A stretch of 64,000 bases of DNA from Aristolochia californica (taxonomy: Eukaryota; Streptophyta; Magnoliopsida; Piperales; Aristolochiaceae): positions 7,771,931-7,835,930 of the forward strand of contig JARWKL010000010.1 in NCBI GenBank assembly GCA_029961685.1, in the 5' to 3' direction. Below the pieces are notes generated by a model, which searched no databases, was not told where the DNA came from, and saw nothing but the letters and a program-made list of their open reading frames with translations. Each line of letters begins with the position of its first letter. Position 1 is the stretch's first letter. Of this stretch, positions 29,280 to 41,013 are shown one piece after another. The position numbers were made by a program, and so were the translations under genes.

Positions 29280-29880
29280 CAGACACCGACGAGGCTTCTC
29301 CATATATTAAATTTTTAGGAATTTTACCCAAATATCGATTTAAAATAACTTATTTATAATAATAACGAAGACCACAAATTATTTATTTGACTGACACGTA
29401 CGCTTTGACTACTTACGTGTCGCCCCATCATCAAAGTGCACACTCATAGTCTACCATATCATCATTATTGACACATCATCTGCCACGTAACTTACCATGT
29501 CACTTTTATTATATTTCTTTTTGCCATGTCATCAATGGCCACGTAGCACATGCCACATCAGCCCTCACATATGTTTTTAATTCTAATCTCTTCCACGATT
29601 TTCTCCTCGCCTGCTCTCCTCTCGTCGCTCTGTCTCCTGCCGCCGCTCCCCTGTGGCCGCTGCTCTGCCTCGGCCTCGTCCCTGTTGCCGCCGCCCGGCC
29701 TCGCCCTCGACGCCCTCCGCTCAACCACTCTCTCTTCGTCTCAGCCTTATCTCTCGTTCTTTTTCTCCGTTCCCCTCTGTTCATCCTCTCGCCGCCAACA
29801 TTCTTTCTCTTTGTTCCCCTCAGTTCGTCCTCTCGCCGCCCCTTCCCTTGAAACCTAGGGGTGATTTTTTAGGGTTTTTG
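29280..29880. other. Motif-dense, CT-rich block without recognised gene
   Basis: From 29390 to 29570 there is a cluster of TGACACGTA/GCCACGTA/GCCATGTCA-type words. It is followed by a CT-rich, GC-richer block (29590-29850) that is open in several plus frames but shows only Ser/Leu/Pro low complexity. The arrangement resembles a promoter plus 5' leader exon, similar in style to 58300-58870 inside the Harbinger element. No downstream coding exon is seen. Confidence 0.4.
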
Positions 29881-29929
29881 TTAATTGAATAGAATTATTA
29901 TATTTAATTATAATGTTAATTTGAATTTA

Positions 29930-30740
29930 GCTGTTTAATTACTGTATTGATTTTTATGTGATTTACTGTTTAATTTTTGATTTTATGTTAATAAAAATTT
30001 TGCCAAATTAAAATTATTGTAAAGTTTTGTAAGATTTTTAATTAAATAATATATTTTTTAATAATTTATTATTTTGTAAATAAGGTGATAAAAAGTATAC
30101 AAATAAAATATATTTTTAAACACTAAAACAACTTTTTTGTATATATTTTTTAATTTATAAATATTTTAAATGGATAATATATGGGTAAGACTTAAGAGTA
30201 AATTTTTTCTATTTATAAATATTTTAAATAGATAATATATGGGTAAGACTTAAAAATAAAAAAAATTATTTATAAATATTTTAAATCCATAGTAAATGGG
30301 TAAGAATTAGATTATTTTTATTTATAAATATTTTAAATTTATAAATATTATTTTGTAAATAAGGTGATAAAAATATACAAATAAATTATATTTTTAAACT
30401 CTAAAATAGTTTTTTTGTATATTTTTTTAAAATTTTAAATATTTTAAATCGATAATATATGGGTAAGACTTAAGAGTAAGATTTTTTAAATTTATAAATA
30501 TTTAAAATTTGTAAATATTATTATTTCGTAAATAAGGTGATAAAAATATACAAATAAATTGTATTTTTAAACTCTAAAATATGTTTTTTGTATTTTTTAA
30601 TTTATAAATATTTTAAATCTAATTAATTTACTTATTTTATTTTATTTTGTAAAATATGAAGAAATAAAAAGTGTAACAATAATTTTTTTAATTAATAAAT
30701 ATTTTAATTGATATTAAATGGTGTTAAATAAGTAAGAGTT
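29930..30740. repeat. AT-rich locally repeated block
   Basis: Interspersed tandem copies of two words: a TTTATAAATATTTTAAAT…GATAATATATGGGTAAGA unit (near 30145, 30215, 30270 and 30420) and an AAATAAGGTGATAAAAA…TACAAATAAA unit (near 30077, 30356 and 30531). Divergence between copies suggests age. No coding potential. Confidence 0.7.
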
Positions 30741-30754
30741 AATTTTTTAATTGT

Positions 30755-31165
30755 AGGCTCGAGTTCGATTACAATTTTAATTTCGAGGCTAGGGTCGGCC
30801 GAGCTCGAGTTCAAAATATTTAAATCAAGCTCGGCTTGAACAAGGTTCGGACTCAGTTTGATTTGATGCCACCCTTATGCCCAATTTTAAATAGAGGTTA
30901 TTCCTAATTTTATGTAAAATATATGTATAATTTTATATACAATTTATTTGACATGTATTTTTTGAAAAGTTTTAAATGTATGTTGGAGCACGAACTCGAG
31001 ACTTGTATTTTTTAAAAATTTTAAATAAATGTTGAAGCTCGAGCTCGGCTCAAACTCGGTTAAAATTATTAGGCTCGAGCTCGAGTTCAAAATATTTAAA
31101 TCAAACTCGGCTCGAGCATACGCAGGTTCGGGTTCGGCTAGGATCGATGCCACCCCTACTATTTA
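30755..31165. repeat. GAGCTCGAG-rich element remnant, inverted relative to 31570-31880
   Basis: Sequence rich in CTCGAGCTCG-type words ending in ATGCCACCCCTAC. That is the reverse complement of the GTAGGGGTGGCAT tip typical of hAT-like non-autonomous elements. Its central part (about 30860-31010, with GAGGTTATTCCTAATTTTATG and TTTGACATGTATTTTTTGAAAAG) recurs in reverse complement at about 31640-31780. The other terminus was not located. Confidence 0.6.
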
Positions 31166-31569
31166 CCATATATATATTGGTTAATTTTATAACCTTATAA
31201 TGCCAATCAACATAATTGAAAATATCAATAGTCTAACACTCATTATTATATCATTTTAGTCGTCTATTATTTTCAAACAGTTGTTAGGTCTCAACAAGAC
31301 ACAAACCTAGAATGTGTGTAGGGAGAGGGATTATGTAACAAATTTTATAGTTCTTCACAAAATACTTAATCAAATCCTTGTAAAGTGGAATTTACATTTT
31401 TAATATCAAAATTTAGTTAAAGCAATGATAAAATCTACATAACATCAATAGTAAAACATAGATTTATAATGGTTCACAACTAAAACTTTAGTTGTAAATC
31501 TACTCTTAAAGTGTTTTCTATATTTTCAAGTTTAATCTACTAAGTCAAATTGTCGAATGATACTTACAA

Positions 31570-33240
31570 CTAGAGGTGGTATTGAGCTGAGCCGAGCCCG
31601 AACTAGAGCTCGAGCCGAGCCAAATAATTTTAACTGAGTTCGAGCCGATCTCGAGCTTCAACATACATTTAAAACTTTTCAAAAAATACATGTCAAATAA
31701 ATTGTATATAAAATTATGCCTACATTTTACATAAAATTGGGAATAACCTCTACTTAAAATTTGACATAAGGGTGGCATTGAATCCAGTTAAGTCCAAACC
31801 TTGTTCAAGCCGAGCTTGATTTAAATATTTTGAATTCGATCTCGAGCTGATCCTAGCCTCGAACCTAAAATTATAATCGAACTCGAGCCTAATAATTTTA
31901 ACTAAGTTCAAGCTCGAGCTCTACCCGAGTTTGAGCTTAACCTACATTTAATACTCTATATAAAATATATGTCAAATAAATTATATATAAAATTATGCAT
32001 ACATTTTAAAAAAAAAATGATAGGGGAGGTTCAGGATTGAATTTCAATAATGGATTAAAACGCACCAATATTAATCTTTTTTACTCCAAATGTTGTCTAG
32101 CTTGTTTTGTAATTTTTGAATCTGGCCATAAATTTACCATGGCCTCTTTAGTGCTCCTGGTTGAAACTTATATTCTAGGAAAAAATAAAAATATTTTTCA
32201 TATGATACATATTTCCAAAAAAAACTTTAAATAAAATCTTATTACTATGCGTGACTTATTAGAAATTTACAAGAAATATTTTAAAATTTTCTTAGGAAAA
32301 TTAAATGGACCTCTTATTGCCTCTTCTAGGGAAATAAATAAAAATTAATAATCAATTTAATATATTACTATACTTATCGATAAATTTTTAATCAAATAAA
32401 ATGTCAAACACAAAATTGCAATAAAAATTGCCTAGCCTAATGCTAAAAGTATTATAGCATCAACTGTCAAATACTTATTCAAAAATTTTCTATACGGTTT
32501 TCTAGCCCATCTTGGCAGGAAAATCTTACTTAGAAAATTATATGATTTTTTAATAAGAATTTTCAATTGGAAAAATGTTTACAAAAAACCTAAGACACAA
32601 ATAGTCCCTAGAAACTTATTTCTACTCAAATGTATTTTTAATTTCTTCAAGAGCCATGAGAAAGGAGAGTTTAAGGATTTTTTTTTTTAACTTTATGATT
32701 TCACACGTGCAAAATCATCTTCACAGGGGGGGGGGGGGGGGGGGAATTGTTTCCCTCGAACTTAGGTATTCCGCTGAGACGACGTGGAGGAAGGGGGTTA
32801 CGGTACCGATGTGGTCGAGGATGACAGCTGCGATGGAGGTGGCGGCGACGAAAATAGAGGCGAAGGCGAGGGGAAGAAGAAATCGAATGGTTGGCAATAG
32901 AGGCGGTCGACGAGCAGCTATCGATGGCGACAGAGACGACCAACGAGTAGCTATCAACGGTGACAACAACGGACGGGAGGGGCTCAGCGGTGACGAGGGG
33001 AGGAAGTCTTTTCTCCCCCTCGCTCTCGTTCTCACTGCCGCTGCTGCTCCTGACTCAGCTCGTTAATGACCCGACTCGCGAGTCATCGAGCAGAACCTGG
33101 ATTCGATTGAGCTCGGCTCGTTAATTTAAACGAGCCGATTCGAGATCTCGAGCTCGGCTCAAGATCGAAAGACACCAAATCGAATCGAGCCGAGCCGGCA
33201 CCGAGCCGAGCTCGAGCCAACTTGGTTCGAAGCCACCCCT
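31570..33240. mobile_element. Non-autonomous hAT-like element, 1.67 kb
   Basis: Bounded by a perfect 8-bp duplication, ACTTACAA, at 31562-31569 and 33241-33248. The left end reads CTAGAGGTGGTAT and the right end, reverse complemented, AGGGGTGGCTTCGAA, giving an imperfect inverted repeat. Both ends are rich in GAGCCGAGC/GAGCTCGAG words. The interior includes a G-run (32728-32743) and a GC-rich segment (32750-33060), open on both strands, that may be captured DNA. No transposase is seen. Confidence 0.72.
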
Positions 33241-33248
33241 ACTTACAA

Positions 33249-35798
33249 TAGACACGCGACAAATATCAAAATACAACTACTTGGCTACACAAAAGCCAAC
33301 TTATAACAACAAACCCAACTATAATGCCTACTAACGACAACTCATCATGGGAAACAAACGTCTATCACCTAGTTACTACACAACTAGCCTCACACATTAG
33401 AAATAGCTACAAAGGCTTACAATGATCATGATATGGGGTTAGACTTAGTTACACAAATCTTGCCCAAGGAACAATGCAAATACTTTTTTTTTTTTTTTTA
33501 ACAAAGCACCCTCTACTCTTTCAAATTGGAAAATTTTAATGATAAAGAATCAAAATGTTACATTTGAGTCCTAATCATGTGCCTTTTGAAGTGAGCAACA
33601 ACTCACTTCAATCCCAATAGTCTTGATTTGAAAATAAAAAGGCCCTTATGAAACCTAAGATATTGATTTGAAAATAAATTAGTCCCTTGTAAAACAACTC
33701 AATGGATGATCATATTTAAAAACTTAATCACACAAATGATAATTGAACACCAATATATGATATGAAACTAAATGTGCACGAGTTCAACAAGAAATTTCTT
33801 ATTACAATCAAGAATTTAAATATAAAATACCAGTTGTATGTAACTTTTTGAAAGCCATAGATGATGAGTTTTTTAATCACAAATTCAATTTTCACATATT
33901 ATTTCAAAGTCAAAGAGTATTTGGAAGAGATCATGGTTCACTATAGAAATCATTACTTTATTCGAATGAGCCAAAAATGTCTTAAATAAGATAGATCTCA
34001 TTTTTCCAAAAATAGAATCAATGAGCTAGCTAGGAAAGGGAAATTTTGTACTTTACAATATTGGTATTTTTTTGACAAAAAATTTCAAATTAATAATTTG
34101 GGTTATTAATCACTATGTTAGGTCGTTGATAAATTTTGAAGACACATCTTGGCCAAACCAAAACTTGAACTCTTCTTTTGCAAATTTTCAATTGTTACCA
34201 ATCGAATGGTTCAAGTACCATTTGAATGCTTTCTTCCTAGAATTCCTTTGTTTGAGCCATCGTTCTAATGGTTCTTCTTTTTAGCAACTTCTCCTTTGCT
34301 TGACTATATAAATGCATGGAGGAGGACCATTAGAATGCATGACTTTTAGTAGTTAGTTGTTTGCTTAACCATGCAAAAGTTGAGATGAGGACCATTTGAA
34401 TTCTACTTCACTTGGGCTGGGGGTTGGATATTGGACATATAGAAATGGCTGATGTACCATTCAAATCCTCCAAATCTTTCCTTGCTTTTGTTTAATTTGA
34501 AACTTCACAATTATAATGCTATAATGATGACCATTTGAAATGCTTTGAGTTGTTGAAGCTTAAACTTGATTTCAAATGATGTTCTAACCTTACTAACTGT
34601 ACATGGTTAGTTATGGTTATATGTAATCACTTAAAATAAGTTGAATGGGGATTTTGTGACCAACAAAAGCTAGTAATGATATCTAAACTCTTATTCTAGG
34701 CATATCTATGTAATAGTTAATATTGGAATTCATATTACATAATTATATTTTATTATTAGTTTTAAAATAATTAATTTTATTTTGTCAATAAATAAGATTC
34801 ATTTAAACCTAATTATTAACTTTGATTAAATCTACTAAATCTAGGTAAATTAAAAATTTAGTAGAATATATTTGATATCTCAAAGTATCTTATATCATTT
34901 TATTAAATTATTTACGTCGTAATAAAATTGAAGGGGATGTGGGTGATTGTCATGATTATTTCAATTTTAAAATATAAAAAAATAAAATTTAAAGGGTATG
35001 AGTAATTTTTTTTCCACATTTTCTAAGAAATATAGATTATGTTGAAGTCAGTTTGGACATCAACCTTAGGTAGGGTATCACTCTTTGTTTAGTAAGATTA
35101 AATAACAACTCCTAAAACTTTAATTTATCTATTTTTTTTTATGAATCCTTTTGGAAGAAGACATCCCAGAGTGATTTTTCAAATAGACTCCACCTCCAAT
35201 GTTGACTTAGGAAATGTAAACATTATCTCTATTGATGAGTTGATCTCATGGGATTGTTACATTGCATTGAGTGATAAATGAAGCGGTAACATGTTAATCT
35301 TCCAGTCTCACTCATGACATAACACAAATGATATTTTATATATTCAATGTTTTCCCTCTATATGTGTAACATCAACTTATGTCGCTACATGAGGCTCATG
35401 TTAACCTATTGGGAGACTTTCTCAATGTCTTAGCGGCCATTGATTTTATTTATTTATTTATTATTATTATTATTATTAGCTCCGTTCTTGAGATCCATAT
35501 CCATTGCTTCTTCTCATGTTAGCAAATTGTGTTTGTACCCTTAATTAGGTCAGGTAACTGTTTCTACTCTTGTTTACGATTCCTTTTGAATCCATATTGC
35601 ATTCTTCCATCTTGAGTTTGATCTCCAGAAAGATAAGCATAGATCCAGTAAACAAGAGCACTTGTAATAATCAACAGAGACAAAGCCAAAACACATTATA
35701 TGGGATGGGAAATAAATTAAAGCAGATGGAACGAGAACAGAAGTTCATAACAACAAAGACCAAGCACAGGAGTTCCAATAATCGAGAAGTCGAGGTGT
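33249..35798. other. AT-rich intergenic DNA, no gene seen
   Basis: Only short frames (for example 34072-34284) with no motif. Contains a T-tract near 33486 and an ATT microsatellite at 35445-35478. The last 230 bases form the 3' flank of the DUF247 gene. Confidence 0.5.
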
Positions 35799-37220
35799 TC
35801 AAGGTGAAGGATGAAAGTATCTGTAGATGCCCAAGATGGTGTTGGTGATAGCCAGACAAATCACCAAAACTCCAGCCGTAAATGAAATTATCGCCCATGG
35901 ATTGCCGAAGTAGTCCCGATTCAGCTTCGCCCTCCACATGTTCCATGGAGTCTTGTAGTATTTGATTATATCTCTGGTCAGTTTGTGGTATTTGTCCTTG
36001 GCATCTGATTCAACTATCAGCCCCTTGCACATCATATTGAACATCAAAGCGATGTTCTTATCGCTTCCCAACCCATGATCAATAATCCCACTTTGATGCA
36101 GAATCTCCACGTCCTGAGCCGTGTTCACGATAAAATCCATGAAAGCAGTGTAGAAGGTGAAGCATTTCCCTAGTGCAGGGTTGGCTTGTTCGAACGCTAT
36201 CAAGTTTCTCAAGAAGGTGTTTGTATAACTGTCCACAAGAATGTGCGGAATTTCCATCACTCCCTTCTCGAATTTTATGTCCAGGAAGTTACCTCCCTTG
36301 CGTCTCTTGAACTTGATGCCGGCGTCTTGGAGCCTCTTTGCGCATGGGACGGTCTGTAATGGCCTCAGGCGGTGCGACTGGTGGTCGTCGGAGAGGTGTT
36401 TCTGCTCGACAAGAGGGAGAAGAGAGCGAGAGGAGTCGAAGTTCTTTCCTGGGTCCTCCTCCTGGTCAGACGTTATCATGAAATGAGAGTGAACCAAGTG
36501 GAGCAAGTGAAGCAGGCTGGATTCGTCTGGGTGGAAGGATTTCTTGTGGCTGTCTCTGTGGATGGACGATTCTGCTTTGCTGATTGTATAATACGAGGTT
36601 TTGAAGAAGTTCACTGAGAGACTGACCAGAGATACAGAGGAGATGGGCTTGGCAAAGGAATTGAATATGTGAAGTAAGACAGAGAAGGGGAGCTGGTTTT
36701 CTACAAGAAGCAAATCCCGGGCTACACATCTCAGAATCCACTCAGAAGAAGAAGCAAATATGAGGTCACTCTCATATGGATACTTCTTCTCTTCACCAAG
36801 AGACTTCCTCTCCTCTGACTTGAGGAAAAGCTCCAGAATGAAGCATCCATCGAGCAGCAGCATCTCCCCAAACTCGGCTTCCCCAATTGGGATGTCCTCC
36901 AAGTAGCAACTTCTTGCTGATTTCTTCAATTCCTGGACTTTGATGAGGATGTCATCCAAGGTCAATCCATCGTTCCGAGAACAGAAATCACGCAGATACT
37001 TCCACTTCTGCTTCTCCATCTCCTGCAACCTCTTCTTCTCTCGGTGGTAAGGGCCGATGGAGAGAATCTCAGGCTCGTAAGCTTCCTCATTTGTTTTGCG
37101 TATGATATGAGACACGCGGACGATGGTGGGTAGCTCTGGATGAGGCCGCTCGGCATTTAAGGAGCTGTATTTGCTTCTCATAGCAATCATCCATGACTGA
37201 TCATCGCCGTCTCCACTCAT
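35799..37220 (-). CDS. DUF247 (UPF0481) membrane protein
   Basis: An intronless minus-strand gene of 473 residues, the usual size for plant DUF247 proteins. Family features are the opening I-RV-HIIRKTNEEAYEPEILSIGPYHR, KWKYLRDF, the central LLLDGCFILELFLKS, RDLLLVENQLPFSVL, then LRNLIAFEQ and a C-terminal single membrane segment (WAIISFTAGVLVICLAITNT) followed by a short YRYFHPSP tail. The protein is therefore expected to be anchored in a membrane by its C-terminus. Biochemical function is not established for most members; some act in pollen-stigma self-incompatibility or hormone and growth responses. The start is the ATG at 37220 (a GTG in frame lies just 5'). A TATATATA box (37354-37363 on the plus strand) sits about 135 bases upstream. 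Intact, with a decayed duplicate at 39985-41013. Confidence 0.92.
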   Translation of the reverse strand: MSGDGDDQSWMIAMRSKYSSLNAERPHPELPTIVRVSHIIRKTNEEAYEPEILSIGPYHREKKRLQEMEKQKWKYLRDFCSRNDGLTLDDILIKVQELKKSARSCYLEDIPIGEAEFGEMLLLDGCFILELFLKSEERKSLGEEKKYPYESDLIFASSSEWILRCVARDLLLVENQLPFSVLLHIFNSFAKPISSVSLVSLSVNFFKTSYYTISKAESSIHRDSHKKSFHPDESSLLHLLHLVHSHFMITSDQEEDPGKNFDSSRSLLPLVEQKHLSDDHQSHRLRPLQTVPCAKRLQDAGIKFKRRKGGNFLDIKFEKGVMEIPHILVDSYTNTFLRNLIAFEQANPALGKCFTFYTAFMDFIVNTAQDVEILHQSGIIDHGLGSDKNIALMFNMMCKGLIVESDAKDKYHKLTRDIIKYYKTPWNMWRAKLNRDYFGNPWAIISFTAGVLVICLAITNTILGIYRYFHPSP

Positions 37221-39244
37221 CACTGCTTCTGATAGTAGGAAATGTTTGCTCGAATGGTGGATCTTGATTTCTAGGAAGAATTTACAGGAGAAGAAGGCGA
37301 TCGGTCACTAAAACACCAAGTGGAAGAGGCGACTCAGTTGCTCACAGCTTCTGTATATATAAAAATGGGATCGACCTGGCTGGATGAGTTGAACAACGAT
37401 GCCCAAATTGATGATATCAATATATAATTTTGATTCTGACTGACTTAAACATAGTAAATTTGCCACAAGTCTTGCACAAAAATAATTTTAAAACACGGAA
37501 GATGCAAACAAAGCTACCGCCACCTAATAGCCACCCATAATTCTCTGGCTACATTGTGGTTAACAGGATTTCAAAGAAATAAATTCTCACAACGGAATCT
37601 GTAAATTTAGAGTGTTCACTTCATTTTGAAATATATTTTTTAGAAAAATAGAAAAAATATTCTTAAAAACAACTCTGTTTTTTCTTTCTCTCTCTGGCAT
37701 GTCATCCTCCCCTCCCACGGGCGGCCTCCTGAACTGTTTGTATTTGGAAGCTAAGAAGTTCACTAGTAGATTACAGGTTGGTGGACTAGTGAAAAAGAAT
37801 CCCAGCTGAGGACGGTGAATTAGTGAACTTCAGTGGATTGCTCTGTGGTGACGAAAGGGGGGGGAGGTCAGAAAGATGAGCATCGGAATCTTCCTGCAAG
37901 CAGCAACTCAAGAAATTCCGGAATCGTCAGAGGTGCTCTCTAGGAAGTCGGCCAGGTGACTGAAGCAAATGGCGCACATGAAAATCGCCCAATCAGGCCT
38001 CCCCCCCAACGGAGAAGTGTAGAACAACCGATGAAGTCCAACAATGTGTTGCCCAAGCTCCAAAGATTGGCGGTAAAACCAACGTCGCTGACATTTGGAA
38101 GCTGAGAAGCTTGACTTGTGAGAAAAACCAGTACTGTTCACTCCTGCAGTAATCGTGTTTTCTTGCCTACTAATGGAAGGGAAGAGAAGCACACTAGTGT
38201 TAAACCTAAAACGAAGACAAACACAGCATATTCAACAAAAAATGATATGACTCGCGCTGCTTGAGTAGGCAGACAGAAATCGAGCAGAAATCGCAGGCAT
38301 TATTGAAGTTTAGGTACTCCTTATCCAAACAACGAAACTCCACATGCAGCTAACTCGTCAAAATCATCCACAAATCGAGTTCCTGAGTATTGAAAATTCT
38401 GAAATCAATAGTCTGATGGCTGAGCTTTGCTTTGGGTTTTCTCTCTGTGGAGACAAACACAAAGGCCGTGGCTGAATTGGTATTTAGAAACGAAGGAGAA
38501 ATGGGGGTAATTAGTAGGAAAGGAGGGGCGGGAGGGGCTCCGCCTGGGATTCTCCTACCACGCGGAAAATGGAGGGGATCTCCCTTCTCTGTTTGTCCCA
38601 GGTTTAAGAGGGAAAAAACTAAAGGCCAAATTTTAATAAAAAAATATTAAATAAAAAATAAAAAGTGTAATTGTGTGATTTTATATTTTTTAAAATTAAT
38701 TAATTGAGTTACCTTAATTAGCCATTAGATTTGAATTGCATGGTCGTGTATGGAATTATAACTTGTAATTGGTCTTATTTCTAAATATAGTATCTCAAAT
38801 TTGAAGATTATCCTCAAATATTTTTTATTATATTTTTTTTAAAAAAGGGTGGGAGTCTCTCCCCTACAAACACCTAGAGGGTGGCAAGTGAGGAGGGAGA
38901 CCTCACTTACAATGAAGTAGAGGAGGGCATTAGTGACCCACCCACCACCATCTTCCCCACTACAGGGGTAGCCCTCTTCCCAATCATCTTGCTCACTGAC
39001 AACCTCTATGTTAATCCACTCTTGGTAGGGAATAAAAGAAAAAAAGAAAAAAAGAAAGAAAAACAATGAAAAAAGGGCAGAGGAGGAAAGAAGATGAGTA
39101 ATGTGGGAAAGAGGGGAGTCTAAAAAAATTTTCTCCCCTTTTCCTTTTTTCTTATGTCTTTGAATTCCATGTCTTTCTCTCATATGTTTTTCTCTACTTT
39201 GAGTATAACTTTCTCTTCTTAGTTTTCTTTTCTATTTTATAGCC
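37221..39244. other. DUF247 5' flank and spacer, no supported gene
   Basis: The TATA-like TATATATA is at 37354-37363. A minus-strand frame at 38192-37908 (94 codons) shows no family motif. 38840-39240 is A/T-rich with poly-purine tracts. I see no supported gene. Confidence 0.5.
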
Positions 39245-39247
39245 TAA

Positions 39248-39603
39248 TCGCCTGTTTGGAACTCACATAAAAGAAAAGAAAAGAAAAAAAGACAATAGAA
39301 GGGGAGAGTTATTTTTGTAGTTTGGCAACAGAGAATCATTAAAGAAGATAAATAAGAGACAAATTAGTTAATAAATTTTCTCTTAAAAAAAGATGGAATT
39401 TTGAGAGAAAAAAAAAGAAATAGAAACTTGAGAGAAAATTTTAATATTACTAATTTTCTTTTTCGCGTGTATCTAAACAAGAGAAACTATATTTCTCTTC
39501 CATTTTTTTTCTCATTTTCCATGGGCATCCAAACAAGAGAAAATAAACCTTTTTTTTTCTTTTTCTTTTCTTTTCTGTCCATTTTTGTGTTCCAAACACA
39601 ACC
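39248..39603. mobile_element. Tourist-like (PIF/Harbinger) MITE
   Basis: A 356-bp element between TAA duplications (39245-39247 and 39604-39606). The left end TCGCCTGTTTGGAACTCACA pairs imperfectly with the right end, reverse complement GGTTGTGTTTGGAACACA, sharing TGTTTGGAAC.CACA. The GTTTGGAA tip and 3-bp TAA target fit Tourist-type MITEs. The interior is A/T- and purine-rich (AAGAAAAGAAAAG runs) and non-coding. Confidence 0.65.
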
Positions 39604-39984
39604 TAAATGTCTCTTAGGACATAACAAAAAAATGGTGGTTTATACTTTCTTTTTTTATATTTTCATGTGTTACATAATATGCTAAGCATGTGACGAGGTA
39701 GGTGACCATCTAAGCCTCATATTTTTAGTAGTAGGTAGAAGAGAATCCAAAGGCCATGTGAACCCATTGGAAGACTTTTGCAGTGTACTAAGACACAATT
39801 GACTCTTTTTACCACTTGTATTTGTATTTGTTATAGTACATCTCACTTTTCTATTTGTTCATTGACCATAAGACTTTTCTTAATGTACCATGAGGCTATT
39901 GACTTTTTGACTAATTTAAAGTCGTATTTGTAATCACTTTCTATTTGCTTGTTGATTCTGCGTGGAATGACTTTCTGTCCTTAT

Positions 39985-41013
39985 CTTTTTGAATGGATGA
40001 TTCTGCTTTGCTAATTTTATGGTACGTGGTTTTGGAGAAGTTCACATAGATGTAAGTTAATCATGAATTTTTAATTAATTCATTGAACAAAATATAAATT
40101 GAAGCCCAAAATTTTACCTCCCTCCATACGATCAGATTCCATAAAATTCACCGGTGGTCTATTTGGTTCTTCCGCTCTCTGATCACTCTCAGTGATAGTA
40201 AGTTGAAGGGTTCTTGTGAGTGAACGAGATTGATGACCAAACACTGTATTTATAAGCCAAACTTCTACCAAGCTTATCGGTTTCTTGTAACTACTGATGG
40301 AAAAGACGTGGGTCATAAACTTCCATGGACGTCTATGTTTCTCCGTGAGAGAAGTTAGACCAACCACTCCTTCCGAAACAGAACGGAAGCAACAGTAAAC
40401 AAGAGAGGCTTACAAGAAAAAGAGAGGAGACGGTTTTGGCAAAGGAATTGAATAAGTGAAGTAAGACGAAGGGAAGCTGGTTCTCTGCCAGGAGCAAATC
40501 TCTGGCTATACATCTCGGAATCCATTCGGAAGAAGAAGCAAATATGAGGTCTGTCTCGTATAATTCTGCTCTTTTCCTCCTGTGACTTGAGGATAAGCTC
40601 GATAATGAAGCAAACATGGAGCACTACTTGTCTTCCTTAATGAGGGTGTTCTCCAAGTAGCAACTCCTCGCTGATATCTTCAATTCCTGGACTTTGTTGA
40701 GGACGTTATCAAGGTCAACCCGTCATTCCGAGAGCAGAAGTTGCGCAGATATTTCCACTTCTGCTTCTCCATAGCCTGCAACCTGTTGTTCTTCCGATGG
40801 TAAGGGCCGATGTACAGAATATCAGGCTCGTAGGCTTCCTCATTCGTTCCGCGTATGGTATGGGATGTAGCCACCAGGCATTTTAGGAGATGTATATGCT
40901 TCTCATGGCAATCATCCATGACTGATAATCACCAGTCTCCAGTACTCTTCTTCGAATTCAGTGCTCGCTCGGATCGTGGCTTCTGATTGTCCTGTGAAGA
41001 ATTTACAGGAGAA
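39985..41013 (-). pseudogene. Broken tandem copy of the DUF247 gene
   Basis: Same strand as the intact gene and clearly homologous. The N-terminal reading (40919-40680) has TNEEAYEPDILYIGPYHRK and KWKYLRNFCSRNDGLTL. Further readings (40624-40355 and 40617-40333) carry YETDLIFASSSEWIPRCIARDLLLAENQLPF in shifted frames. DNA similarity extends 5' into the leader (GAAGAATTTACAGGAGAAGAA, about 40992-41012). At its 3' side a segment at 39985-40047 matches 36555-36617 of the intact gene. The copy lacks most of the C-terminal half, has at least two frameshifts and contains an unrelated insert of about 350 bp. Confidence 0.88.
40048..40400 (-). other. Unrelated insert inside the DUF247 pseudogene, promoter-like on the minus strand
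   Basis: This segment has no counterpart in the intact DUF247 gene. Read on the minus strand it contains GGCTTATAAATACAG, a good TATA box (about 40245). A leader of about 100 bases follows, then a short frame beginning MESDRMEGGK. There is a possible splice donor (GGGAG|GTAAAAT) within that frame. It looks like a displaced promoter and first exon, but no downstream exon is seen. Ends and mechanism are unknown. Confidence 0.4.

Noticed and set aside
29468..29892. Overlapping plus-strand frames of 79-127 codons
   Set aside because: Shared CT-rich composition makes three frames open; no conserved residues or domain.
32656..33066. Gly/Arg-rich protein of 136 codons
   Set aside because: Begins in a poly-G run inside a hAT-like element; the opposite strand is equally open, so coding is not supported.
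37908..38192. A 94-codon minus-strand frame near the DUF247 gene
   Set aside because: No motif, no detectable splice partners or start context; kept as spacer.
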